This document shows positions 16,170 to 24,218 of a stretch of 38,007 bases of DNA, one piece after another. Source of the stretch: an uncultured Saprospiraceae bacterium (GTDB lineage Bacteria > Bacteroidota > Bacteroidia > Chitinophagales > Saprospiraceae); contig CALLFA010000164.1 in NCBI GenBank assembly GCA_937997635.1, forward strand, positions 1 through 38,007. Reading direction: 5' to 3'. The notes below the pieces were generated by a model. That model was not told where the DNA came from. It was given only the letters and a program-made list of their open reading frames with translations, and ran no database searches. Every line of letters starts with the position of its first letter. Position 1 is the first letter of the stretch. Position numbers and translations under genes: made by a program.

Positions 16170-17342
16170 GTGTTACCAGATTTTTCTAATACAGAAATTG
16201 CATTCAGTTCCAAATCTGATAAAGAACTGAAGGATACCTATCGTATGTTTAGGGTGATGAACAATCCGACATTAGTAAGATTAATGTCGTCTATGGGCCT
16301 GTTGGCTGTAAAACTCAGACTGCCCTTCCATGAAAAGATCATCAAAGACACCATGTTTGAAATTTTTTGTGGCGGCGTGTCTTTGCTGGATAGTCAACCC
16401 AGCATAGAATCATTAGGCAAGCATAGTGTTGAATCTGTATTGGATTACGGAGCAGAAGGTAAGAGCGATGACGATGAATTAGATCTTGTCAAAGAAGAAG
16501 TACTTAAAGGCATACGATTTGCCGCGTCCAATGAAGCTGTACCAGTAGTGAGTACAAAAATGACAGCGCTTGCCGCAAATGAGCTTTTAGAAAAAATGAA
16601 TGCCGAAGCGTCATTAACAGCAGCAGAAGAAGTGTCAAAGCAAAAATTAATTTCTAGGCTTAACGAAATAGGGGCCCTTGCTGCCGAATTTAAAGTGCGA
16701 ATTTTTATAGACGCCGAAGAAACCTGGATGCAGGATGCCATAGATGTCTTGGTGAGAGACATGATGAGAAAATTTAATAGAGAGACTGCAATCATCTACA
16801 CAACCTATCAATTGTATTTGAAAGATGGGTTACAAAGAATGAAAGATGAATTCTCATTGTCTCAGAAAGAAGGGTTTATACTAGGAGCCAAAATCGTCAG
16901 AGGTGCTTACATGGTAAAAGAAAGAGAGTATGCAGAATTGCATAATACGATATCTCCAATTCACGATTCTAAAGAAGAGTGCGATGAGGATTACAATAAG
17001 GGTGTCCGCTTTTGTGTAGACAACCATCAACAAATGGCTTCATGCGTTGCCTCTCATAATTTAGATAGCAATTTGTTGCAAGCAAGATTAATAGAGGAAC
17101 AGAACATTCCTAAAAATCATCCCCATCTCAATTTCTGTCAGTTGTTGGGCATGAGTGATTACATTACATACAATCTTGCTGCATCTGGTTATAATGTTGG
17201 GAAGTATATGGTCTACGGACCTGTCAGAGATGTTGTGCCGTATCTCATTCGCCGTGCACAAGAAAATACATCTATCACTGGTGAAATGAGTAGAGAACTG
17301 ACCTTGATAAGAAAAGAAATGGAGCGGAGAGGGTTGTTATGA
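16170..17342 (+). CDS. Proline dehydrogenase
   Basis: This 390-residue monofunctional PRODH oxidises proline to pyrroline-5-carboxylate with FAD. It opens DFSNTEIAFSSKSDKEL, as in Bacteroidota PRODH proteins. The TIM-barrel motifs are present: VRIFIDAEETWMQDAID, GAKIVRGAYMVKERE, and the C-terminal VYGPVRDVVPYLIRRAQEN, whose paired arginines bind the substrate carboxylate. The chosen start is GTG at 16170, which gives the family N-terminus (M)LPDFSNTEIAF; a GGAGG-like sequence lies about 20 bases upstream. The upstream region is occupied by MITE copy A, which may have replaced or altered the original promoter. No pyrroline-5-carboxylate dehydrogenase gene is nearby. Confidence 0.92.
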   Translation: MLPDFSNTEIAFSSKSDKELKDTYRMFRVMNNPTLVRLMSSMGLLAVKLRLPFHEKIIKDTMFEIFCGGVSLLDSQPSIESLGKHSVESVLDYGAEGKSDDDELDLVKEEVLKGIRFAASNEAVPVVSTKMTALAANELLEKMNAEASLTAAEEVSKQKLISRLNEIGALAAEFKVRIFIDAEETWMQDAIDVLVRDMMRKFNRETAIIYTTYQLYLKDGLQRMKDEFSLSQKEGFILGAKIVRGAYMVKEREYAELHNTISPIHDSKEECDEDYNKGVRFCVDNHQQMASCVASHNLDSNLLQARLIEEQNIPKNHPHLNFCQLLGMSDYITYNLAASGYNVGKYMVYGPVRDVVPYLIRRAQENTSITGEMSRELTLIRKEMERRGLL

Positions 17343-17538
17343 TCTGAGCGTTAGAAACTCATTCATTGGGACGCAGGGAAACTCGTTTGTTTGAGCGCTG
17401 TGCTCTTCAAGTGTCTATCTGCTTTATGGTCGTTTCGCTTAGCTCGAACGGCTCACATCAAGTTTCAAAAGGACGACGACTCTATTACCAAATGTAAGCT
17501 GTACGATCCGTGATTCAGATACGCTAAATGAAAACGAC

Positions 17539-17580
17539 TTGCATTTATTTTTCATTGACATGCAACTTCTAGAGTTCTAG
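17539..17580. promoter_or_regulatory. Two inverted repeats upstream of the pentapeptide-like gene
   Basis: TTGCAT (17539-17544) and ATGCAA (17560-17565) form an inverted repeat with a 15-base spacer, followed by the palindrome CTAGA-GT-TCTAG (17569-17580). They lie 40-80 bases before the next start codon, where an operator could be. The rest of the 279-base gap (17343-17621) is slightly richer in GC and holds no ORF I can support. Confidence 0.3.
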
Positions 17581-17621
17581 TGCCGTCTTTCCAATGTTGT
17601 TAAACTTAAAAATATAAATGT

Positions 17622-18416
17622 ATGAAACATTTGTCTATACCAAAAGTACACCTAAGTTTATTCGTTCTATTCTTAATGGCATACGCATCTATCTCTTATG
17701 GACAACAGACAATCCAAGCGCAAGACATTGTTGATGCATTAAAAGCTGGTCAAGATGTGAGTTATGAAAATGTCACTGTCACTGGAATTATGGATCTGAC
17801 AGCCTATGCGGAGAAGGCAGCTACATTGCCCAAAAGAAAAGGCTATAATGGCAATGAGGTTGAGAACCACATTAAAGGAAATATACGGTTTAAGAATTGT
17901 CGATTTGATGATCACGTATATGCCTACTTTAACGATGATAATATTTCTCACACAAAGGGTAATTCCAAGTACACCTTCATCACAAATTTTAGAGGAGATG
18001 TCATTTTTGAGGATTGTGAGTTTGAAAAAAGAGCGTGGTTTAAATATAGCGACTTTAGTGAGAAAGCGGTTTTTACTGGTACAAGCTTCAATGGTAGTTC
18101 TACATTCAAATATGCGGAGTTTCCTGAATATGCAGACTTCGCAGGCACAACATTCGATGACGACAATACATTCAAGTATGCTAAATTTTGGGAGAGTGTG
18201 AGTTTTGCGGATTCTAAATTTAATGAAGATGCCATATTCAAATACACCAAATTCAAAGATGGCGTCACATTTAAAAATTCCATTTTTGATGAGGACTTAG
18301 ATTTTAAGTACACAGAGATTCGTGGAGATTTTGTTGACGATAACATGCAAGTATCAGGAGAGGCCAACACAAAGTACATGAAGGTGAATGGCAAGAAATT
18401 TTCTCATTGGAATTAA
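17622..18416 (+). CDS. Secreted pentapeptide-repeat-like protein
   Basis: This 264-residue protein has a signal peptide ending at about residue 28 (FLMAYASISYGQ). From about residue 85 it carries pentapeptide-like repeats, with an aromatic every five residues in units such as FKYAEFPEYADFAGTTF and FKYAKFWESVSFADSKF; paired units of about 20 residues recur four to five times. This predicts a right-handed quadrilateral beta-helix exported to the periplasm or surface. No catalytic motif is visible, and many pentapeptide proteins act only as scaffolds. A strong terminator follows, so it is probably transcribed alone. Confidence 0.75.
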   Translation: MKHLSIPKVHLSLFVLFLMAYASISYGQQTIQAQDIVDALKAGQDVSYENVTVTGIMDLTAYAEKAATLPKRKGYNGNEVENHIKGNIRFKNCRFDDHVYAYFNDDNISHTKGNSKYTFITNFRGDVIFEDCEFEKRAWFKYSDFSEKAVFTGTSFNGSSTFKYAEFPEYADFAGTTFDDDNTFKYAKFWESVSFADSKFNEDAIFKYTKFKDGVTFKNSIFDEDLDFKYTEIRGDFVDDNMQVSGEANTKYMKVNGKKFSHWN

Positions 18417-18436
18417 GAATATTCTACGTTTAATCT

Positions 18437-18473
18437 ATTGGCGATTCTAGGGATGGAGTCGCCAATTTTTTTT
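18437..18473 (+). terminator. Intrinsic terminator after the pentapeptide-like gene
   Basis: The stem ATTGGCGA (18437-18444) pairs with TCGCCAAT (18459-18466) around a 14-base loop and runs into eight T (18466-18473). It lies 20 bases after the stop codon. Confidence 0.88.
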
Positions 18474-18566
18474 GCTGTTCTTCGTAGCTGGACTAAATCT
18501 CATTTAAGTAATATGGTAGCTTCGCCTCTGCTTAGGCAGGTAACTGATATTGTATATTTAATCGTT

Positions 18567-19082
18567 TTATATGCTTTCAATTTGTAGAGTTAATTCCCAC
18601 TCAGCCGTCTTACCAGCTCCGCGCCCATGGTGTTCTTTGACAAATACACTTTCTCTTATCTGACCATTATTAATGTGTGTGGAACTGATTTTAATGTTTG
18701 TTGTACCGAGATCGTCATGAGATGGGTCCTCGTCAAGTGCGTTTAGTCGTATTGTTTCTCCTTGAGTTACAGTGAAGCTATCACCTCTGTAGTAATTCCT
18801 TCCGTTAGCCTCTATCCACACTGTCCATTCATTACCTACACTAGGATTATAAATTAAGTCAGCAGTAGTGAATGTAATTCTTGCTTGTGTGGCTTGTTGT
18901 AAATGAGTGATAGTTTTCTTTATTGGAGTAGGTTTGTGTCCTGTCCATATGGGATCTTTTGTGGTTGTTACGCTGATTGTATTGGATTTATTTTCAGTAG
19001 ACAGAGGCGTATTCGCCATTAAGCAATAGCCTATGACTGATAATAAAAAGTATATCGAAATTGATTTAATTAATTTCATCAT
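18567..19082 (-). CDS. Secreted protein of unknown function at the end of the signalling island
   Basis: This 171-residue protein has an N-terminal signal peptide or anchor (MMKLIKSISIYFLLSVIGYC to about residue 24). The mature part is rich in beta strands: NEWTVWIEANGRNYYRGDSF, TQGETIRLNALDEDPSHDD and the final TAEWELTLQIES. The DEDPSHDDLGTTNIKIS segment loosely resembles a C2 or other calcium-binding beta-sandwich loop; this is a weak resemblance only. It lies 77 bases downstream of the PP2C gene on the same strand, so it may be the last gene of the kinase operon and an output or target of it, but it could be independent. Confidence 0.6.
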   Translation of the reverse strand: MMKLIKSISIYFLLSVIGYCLMANTPLSTENKSNTISVTTTKDPIWTGHKPTPIKKTITHLQQATQARITFTTADLIYNPSVGNEWTVWIEANGRNYYRGDSFTVTQGETIRLNALDEDPSHDDLGTTNIKISSTHINNGQIRESVFVKEHHGRGAGKTAEWELTLQIESI

Positions 19083-19159
19083 TTGTATTTTGTTTAAGCA
19101 TAGATTTCCTATTTAGGTGCCATACCTATTGAAAAAAAATCATTTCTATTGTATTAATT

Positions 19160-19876
19160 TTAGAGCTCTATAAGAATGGCTGTAAAATTATCGTTCGCTG
19201 ATTCTAGACATTGGTCTTCTATCGTTTTCCAAGCTTCATCTATTGGACCTTGGCATAGAAGATCTACCAACTCCTGTCCAGAAAATAATTCCATGACGCC
19301 GTCAGAACATAGGACGATCAATTGTCCAGGTTGCAGATCATCAAGTTCTGTTGTCTCTGGTTTTAAGGGAGACATGTCTTCTGTGATCTTAACGGCGTTT
19401 GTGATTCTGTTTCTTAATGGGTGATCATGCATTTCCTTGTCTGAGCTTAATATCCCTGCTGCCCGTAATTCCATTACCATTGAATGGTCCGTTGTCATCC
19501 ACCAATCCTCCCTGGATTTGATGTGGTATAATCTAGAATCACCAATATGACTGACAATTGCTTTCCCGTGATCATTTATATAGAGAAGCACTAGCGTCGA
19601 GGCCATCCCACTTTGCTGTGCATTGCCTTTCAAGTACAAAGTCAACTCTAGATTGAGTGATGCAATAAGCTCATCAATTTCTTTTGCGCTTGTAATATTC
19701 TCATTTGTGGCAAATTTGTTAACTATGGATTCAATGACTAAGGCACTTGCTTTCTCTCCATAATCCCTACCACCAACACCATCACACACGATAAATAGCT
19801 TACCATTTGGATCGACGTAAAGGTCGTCTTCCTGGGTAGTGCGTTTTCCGATATGATGAAAGTGAGAAATTTTCAT
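19160..19876 (-). CDS. PP2C-family Ser/Thr phosphatase
   Basis: This 238-residue protein is a single PP2C (PPM) domain without signal peptide or membrane helix, so cytoplasmic. The metal-binding residues are present: QEDD (15-18), CDGVGG with D32, IGDSR with D113, CSDGVM with D192 and NDN with D229. It also has GMASTLVLLYI at about 90-100. Such enzymes remove phosphate from Ser and Thr and commonly oppose a Hanks-type kinase encoded nearby. The ATG follows directly on the stop of the FHA gene, and the kinase gene lies seven genes upstream in the same run. Confidence 0.94.
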   Translation of the reverse strand: MKISHFHHIGKRTTQEDDLYVDPNGKLFIVCDGVGGRDYGEKASALVIESIVNKFATNENITSAKEIDELIASLNLELTLYLKGNAQQSGMASTLVLLYINDHGKAIVSHIGDSRLYHIKSREDWWMTTDHSMVMELRAAGILSSDKEMHDHPLRNRITNAVKITEDMSPLKPETTELDDLQPGQLIVLCSDGVMELFSGQELVDLLCQGPIDEAWKTIEDQCLESANDNFTAILIEL

Positions 19877-20401
19877 TTATGATCGCTTATACGTGATTAC
19901 TGTTCTACCCAAACGGATTTCGTCGTTTTCTTCGAGATACATTTCATCTATGGCATGTAATTTATCGCCATTCAAAAAAGTACCTGCTTTACTGTCGTTA
20001 TCACTTAATATGTGATGCACTCTTTTTTGATTATCTATAACTCCGTCAATGGTACAGTGTTGTCTGGACATCGCCGCGTCTGTACTATTGATTTGGAGAT
20101 CTACTTGTTTAGTCGAACTTTTTCTGCCAACCACCATTTTTCCTTTATTGAGTATTAATTTTGCCGCTTGACCAAATTCATTTTCTTGTATTTCTAGAAA
20201 TGATATGTTTGGTTTTGTGACATCACCAGTAATGACGGTTCGATCAATCTCCCTGCCAGCCTGACGTGGAACTTTAAAGGTTATGAGATTATCACAAGTT
20301 TTATTCTTACAAGCAAACTGGATCATCTTACCTCTAGTCTCTTGATTAACAGGTATTATAATTACCTGACCACAATTATTGCATTTGACTTTGGTTTTCA
20401 C
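19877..20401 (-). CDS. Zinc-ribbon plus FHA-domain protein
   Basis: Of 174 residues, 5-40 form a zinc ribbon (C7, C10, C31, C36). Residues about 82-172 are an FHA domain with its phosphothreonine-binding residues: R93 (VVGRKS), S112-R-Q-H115 and DSKAGTFLNG near 134-145. FHA domains bind phosphothreonine, so this is a likely reader of the kinase encoded in the same operon. No membrane segment. It overlaps the upstream zinc-ribbon gene by four bases (ATGA) and abuts the PP2C gene, which points to coordinated production. Confidence 0.88.
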   Translation of the reverse strand: MKTKVKCNNCGQVIIIPVNQETRGKMIQFACKNKTCDNLITFKVPRQAGREIDRTVITGDVTKPNISFLEIQENEFGQAAKLILNKGKMVVGRKSSTKQVDLQINSTDAAMSRQHCTIDGVIDNQKRVHHILSDNDSKAGTFLNGDKLHAIDEMYLEENDEIRLGRTVITYKRS

Positions 20402-20637
20402 AACTTTATTCGATTTGTTGATTTACAGTTTGGACATTTCATTAAAGCAATTGGTTCATTATACTTGTAAGCGTGGTAGCTAAATCCTGAACTGCACTTA
20501 CCACACTGCGCTTTTGAAGCGGCGATTTGTATGACTTGTGTACACTTTGGACACTTAAATACTGGCTTGTCTAATTTTCTCAATTGATCATTATCAATAA
20601 GCAATATAGCATTGCAAGACGAACATTTACATTTCAT
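20398..20637 (-). CDS. Small double zinc-ribbon protein
   Basis: This 79-residue protein has nine cysteines in CxxC-type knuckles: C3-x-C5-x2-C8, C29-x2-C32, C45-x2-C48 and C68-x2-C71. They can make two zinc ribbons of the MJ0042/zinc-finger type (KPVFKCPKCTQVIQI resembles that motif). No FHA, helix-turn-helix or membrane part. It sits between the DxDxDG-rich protein and the FHA protein and overlaps the latter by four bases. Its role is unknown; adaptor or nucleic-acid binding are both possible. It may represent a split-off N-terminal part related to the zinc ribbon of its neighbour. Confidence 0.75.
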   Translation of the reverse strand: MKCKCSSCNAILLIDNDQLRKLDKPVFKCPKCTQVIQIAASKAQCGKCSSGFSYHAYKYNEPIALMKCPNCKSTNRIKL

Positions 20638-20643
20638 TCAATC

Positions 20644-21699
20644 TTACAGTTCAATTCCTTCAAAATCATACTCATCATCAACATCTGAGATAAGATTTTC
20701 ATCATACTCAGTATGCTGCTTGCTATTGTCTATCATACCGTCCACTTCGTCCTCATTTAGTATGATAAATTCATCCATACGCAATTCTTCTTCAATTAGA
20801 TCTATCTCATTGTCATCTAATTCATCGTCGAAATCTTTATCAACAATAAGAATGTCTAGGTCTTGGTCACTACCTATATTAAACGCTGCGGCATCTATAA
20901 CGCCATCAGTATTTTGATCTACAATAACCGTATCGGCATAACCATCATTATTGTTATCAATAACTACTGCATCAATAACACCATCTTCATTTAGATCTTC
21001 AACGCCATATACTGGCTCAGCTTCAGGATAATTTGTGTTTGCGACATGCTCTCCAGCTTCTATTCCAGAATCAATAGTCTGCGCATGTACAACATCCAAA
21101 TGTCCATCAGAATTTAAGTCAACTTTTTCTATATCCAACACACCATCACCATCTATATCAGACATGTACACATCTGCAAGGCCATCATTATTCAAATCAT
21201 AAGATTGGCTAGCAAGTTGTGATTGTGGTACGAATTCATAAGTATTGTAATCACTATGGGATTCTAGATTAGCTGCGTAATCATTTAACTGATATGGGTC
21301 CATAGAGTCCCATTCTTCTTGTGTGTAGGTATTGTATGTTTGTCCTCTCCACTGGAAAAATCCACCTGGGCCGACTGATTCTCTCGCTGCTGCAAAAGCA
21401 CCATCTTTACCGCCGAAGGCTAAAGCGTCATAATCTCCGTCAGCAAACTCTGCATCTGTCTCAATGACAAGTGTTTCTGTTTCCAGTGTCTCATGCTCAG
21501 TTGTACAGTTATCTACTAAGTCAGTTGATTCTTGTGAAATTGGGTGGATCTCATTTTTCGTGTCTTCGACGAGAGGTGATTTACCAAAGACGGAGTATAA
21601 GCCTACTCCAGAGAATAAAGCAGCTATGGATAAAGAACCATCTTTAATGTTTTGCTTTTGCTTTGCAGTTAGATTTGATAAAAGTAATTTTTGTTTCAT
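20644..21699 (-). CDS. Asp-rich DxDxDG repeat protein (calcium-binding type)
   Basis: Taking the ATG at 21699 gives 351 residues (MKQKLLLSNLTAKQKQ); an ATG 42 bases upstream would add 14 residues without improving the sequence. A moderately hydrophobic stretch (about 22-40, SLSIAALFSGVGLYSVFG) may be a membrane segment. From about 175 on, motifs of the DxNxDGxxD type recur every 13-16 residues (DLNNDGLADV, DIDGDGVLDI, DLNSDGHLDV, DLNEDGVIDA, DNNNDGYADT, DQNTDGVIDA), like dockerin or EF-hand calcium loops. The C-terminus is very acidic. It is unusual inside a kinase operon; it may be a calcium-responsive or surface component, but no enzyme motif is visible. Confidence 0.75.
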   Translation of the reverse strand: MKQKLLLSNLTAKQKQNIKDGSLSIAALFSGVGLYSVFGKSPLVEDTKNEIHPISQESTDLVDNCTTEHETLETETLVIETDAEFADGDYDALAFGGKDGAFAAARESVGPGGFFQWRGQTYNTYTQEEWDSMDPYQLNDYAANLESHSDYNTYEFVPQSQLASQSYDLNNDGLADVYMSDIDGDGVLDIEKVDLNSDGHLDVVHAQTIDSGIEAGEHVANTNYPEAEPVYGVEDLNEDGVIDAVVIDNNNDGYADTVIVDQNTDGVIDAAAFNIGSDQDLDILIVDKDFDDELDDNEIDLIEEELRMDEFIILNEDEVDGMIDNSKQHTEYDENLISDVDDEYDFEGIEL

Positions 21700-21795
21700 T
21701 GTATTGTATTTAACTAAACGATAGCTCAAAACTATAGTCAATCAGATCAACTGTCAGCTTTAGTGTACGAATCAATATCTTTATTGTATGAATCA

Positions 21796-22455
21796 TCATT
21801 GGAGTATTGCATTGCATTTGCCATTATTACAACTGGTCTTACCTTCCCAATAAGCATAGCCATGATTCAACATATGACTGCTGCACTTTGGACAAACTAA
21901 TTTGTTTTCATAATCCAAGATGAGTTTGTCCATGGCTTCACTCTTTTTAACTGGAGACAGATTAAAGAGTCCAGAAATGATAGTAATCGCTGCTGCACTC
22001 ATGATGAAAATGGGATAAATAATATTCGAGATATTGTCTTTACTAAGCACAAACACTATCACCAGTCCCAGACCTACAGCTAGCCGAGCATATAATGCCG
22101 TCTTTGGCTTGTCGATTATCTTATTTTTTTTGTCTTGAAATTCCTTGAATAATAAAAGCACTTCTTTGTACTCTTCTTTAAAGTCCGTTTTGTGGCTTTG
22201 GTAATATGTGCCGAAAGCCTCAAAGAGTTTCTGACCATCCACCTTATGGTCTCCAAGTGTAATCTGATCAGTTTCTTGTATTGCTTTTCTCCATATGCGT
22301 CTTTTATTGATATAGGTCCCATTAGAACTATCGTTGTCTTTAATGGCAATGGTACCATCTTCTAGTTTTTCTAAACTACAATGTTGACCACTTACCGAAG
22401 GGGCATTAATGACAAAATCCGAAGATTGATCGCTACCTATGATAAATGGTCTCAT
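21796..22455 (-). CDS. Membrane FHA-domain protein with C-terminal zinc ribbon
   Basis: This 219-residue protein begins with an FHA domain (about 1-75): FIIGSDQSSDF, SVSGQHC (S22, H25) and DSSNGTYINKR (45-47). The usual Arg after IG is replaced by Ser. Two membrane helices lie at about 121-138 and 145-165, and a zinc ribbon closes the protein (C188, C191, C209, C214). Domain order is therefore cytosolic phosphothreonine reader, membrane hairpin, cytosolic zinc ribbon. It overlaps the LytTR gene by four bases. It could bring phosphorylated partners to the membrane next to the kinase. Confidence 0.85.
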   Translation of the reverse strand: MRPFIIGSDQSSDFVINAPSVSGQHCSLEKLEDGTIAIKDNDSSNGTYINKRRIWRKAIQETDQITLGDHKVDGQKLFEAFGTYYQSHKTDFKEEYKEVLLLFKEFQDKKNKIIDKPKTALYARLAVGLGLVIVFVLSKDNISNIIYPIFIMSAAAITIISGLFNLSPVKKSEAMDKLILDYENKLVCPKCSSHMLNHGYAYWEGKTSCNNGKCNAILQ

Positions 22456-23144
22456 GCTTTCCCCAATAATTCTTTTTTGATTTTAATCGCCAGAGCTTGA
22501 GAAATGTCAACTGGTTCTTCACTACCATAAAACGTCAACGACGATTTACCTACTGCTTTCACATTTCGCAAATTAAAAATATAAGAGCGATGCATGCGTA
22601 AAATACGACTGTCTTGCTCTGTCAAGTGCATATACTGATTCAGCTGCTTGGTAATAAAATGTGGCTTAGCTTTTTTTGTATGTATGGACGTATAATTACC
22701 ACTCGCTTTTAAGTATTGTAATTCTCGTAAAGGGATGGTCACTAAACCTTCAGAGGTTTTAATGGAAAAGTGATCTGCACTGCCAGCAATATTTCTAACA
22801 TATTTCTGATAAGCTGTTTTCAATTTTAAACCAGTCATAGGATATTCCAAAAAATGAAAAGCATCTAATTTCCAGGCGTCTAGGGCAAACTTAGCAGACG
22901 AGCAAAGACAAATCTTAATCTGAGGACATTGATTGTTGATGGTTTGGATAAATACCCGGTCACGTTGTTTCAGTTGACTTGTGATATAGAAGAGGATGGC
23001 AGATAATTCTTGCTTCAATTGCCGTTGTAGCGTTTGTTTTTTATCTGCAAAATGTAAGGTATACGGTCTGTGCTGGCTAAACCGTATTTTCTGAACAGTC
23101 TCTTTCAGATTTTCATTTTCTTTATAGAATATGAGGGTATCCAT
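22452..23144 (-). CDS. LytTR-type DNA-binding regulator with degenerate receiver
   Basis: Of 230 residues, about 125-227 form a LytTR DNA-binding domain (VTIPLRELQYLKASGNYTSI, RMHRSYIFNLRNVKAV). Residues 1-115 have the shape of a response-regulator receiver (KICLCSSAKFALDAWKLDAF, LEYPMTGLKLKTAYQKYV). However, the strand that normally ends in the phosphorylated Asp reads AILFYIT, with Tyr where Asp is expected, and the N-terminal acidic pair is missing. It is therefore probably not controlled by histidine-kinase phosphotransfer. Its place between the kinase and FHA genes suggests control by Ser/Thr phosphorylation or protein contact; that is inference. Confidence 0.82.
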   Translation of the reverse strand: MDTLIFYKENENLKETVQKIRFSQHRPYTLHFADKKQTLQRQLKQELSAILFYITSQLKQRDRVFIQTINNQCPQIKICLCSSAKFALDAWKLDAFHFLEYPMTGLKLKTAYQKYVRNIAGSADHFSIKTSEGLVTIPLRELQYLKASGNYTSIHTKKAKPHFITKQLNQYMHLTEQDSRILRMHRSYIFNLRNVKAVGKSSLTFYGSEEPVDISQALAIKIKKELLGKA

Positions 23145-23147
23145 CCT

Positions 23148-24218
23148 TTAAAATTTAACACTTAATCCAAATCCATGTGAATTAAGGCCGATATTTATTT
23201 GTTCAATAAAACCAAATGATAAATCATCTGAATCTAGAATCTGCTTGGCTCTATTCCTCTTTTTGTAAACTGAAATAGATTCTACATAATCAAACCCAAT
23301 AAGAAAAGTGCTAAACACAAACATACCAACTGCATTGTCTCTTTTGTCATTTAATAAAAAATATGTTCCAGACCCAACAGAGGAATAGATTAAAATTGGC
23401 AATATGTAATATTTTGGTTTATTTTTATTTTCACTAAGAATAAGAGAAGAAAACCCAGGGACCAATAATCTAGTTGCTGAAACTTTTTGAGGTTCTGGGC
23501 AACCATTAAATTCATTTAAACCAACAGTGTTTGGACATTTATCATCTTTGTTTATTATTCCATCTAAATCAAAATCAGATAGTTCAAATTCTCTAATCAT
23601 GGCGTTTTTACTCATAACTGCTCTGGAATCAGCCATAACTTGAATTGGATCTCCTATTATTTTTTCTTTTTTATAGCTATTTCTAACTGAAACTATCTTT
23701 ACTTTCCAGTGGTGCTCTTCTTCGTAAATTCTGAAAATCGCTGTTTTTTGATTAATCGCTGTGAGGTATTTTCCTTTGTTATTTAAAGCTAGTGATTTTT
23801 CAATCAATATTGTCCTCACATAGGGATAGGCTTTAGAAGATTCTATATAATAGCCTTTTGTAAAACTTTCATGAAAAACATCTACCTCAAATCTTAATTC
23901 TTGTAGATTTAATTTTCTTTTCACATTCGCTAATGAGTCAATAGAATAAGGTTCAGATGCGAGTTTTTCATTTAACGAAAATTGAAATGTTGACTTACTA
24001 TCTTCGAGGTAAGTCATATTTTTTGCTACATTAATAATTCTATTATGATATTCTCGACTTGCTGAAGACCCTAAGCTCAAATTAAGAAGCTCATAAAAAG
24101 TATTTAGTTCTCTGCTAATTACTAAGCCAATATCCTCATCAAGTTCTGGTTCTTCTTGACTAATGACGTTTACAGATATCTGACAAAATACTAGCGTTAA
24201 AATAAGTAATTTATTCAC
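23148..24218 (-). CDS. Exported protein with TSP3-type calcium motif, in the kinase operon
   Basis: From GTG 24218 the protein has 356 residues and a clear signal peptide (MNKLLILTLVFCQISVNVIS, then QEE). A TTG two codons earlier is possible but gives a poorer start. The first 220 residues are mixed alpha-beta with no recognised domain. DFDLDGIINKDDKCPNTVGL, then NEFNGCP (about 215-245), is a thrombospondin type 3 calcium motif like those in OmpA-type proteins. Two or three hydrophobic stretches follow (about 255-320, ILPILIYSSVGSGTYFLL, VGMFVFSTFLIGFDYV), resembling membrane segments of DUF5683-like proteins. The start overlaps the kinase stop, so it is translationally linked to the kinase. 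Confidence 0.7.
   Translation of the reverse strand: MNKLLILTLVFCQISVNVISQEEPELDEDIGLVISRELNTFYELLNLSLGSSASREYHNRIINVAKNMTYLEDSKSTFQFSLNEKLASEPYSIDSLANVKRKLNLQELRFEVDVFHESFTKGYYIESSKAYPYVRTILIEKSLALNNKGKYLTAINQKTAIFRIYEEEHHWKVKIVSVRNSYKKEKIIGDPIQVMADSRAVMSKNAMIREFELSDFDLDGIINKDDKCPNTVGLNEFNGCPEPQKVSATRLLVPGFSSLILSENKNKPKYYILPILIYSSVGSGTYFLLNDKRDNAVGMFVFSTFLIGFDYVESISVYKKRNRAKQILDSDDLSFGFIEQINIGLNSHGFGLSVKF

Noticed and set aside
17343-17538. GC-richer stretch between proline dehydrogenase and the pentapeptide-like gene, examined as a possible RNA gene
   Set aside because: Only short imperfect hairpins are present, with no tRNA-like arms, terminator or promoter match.
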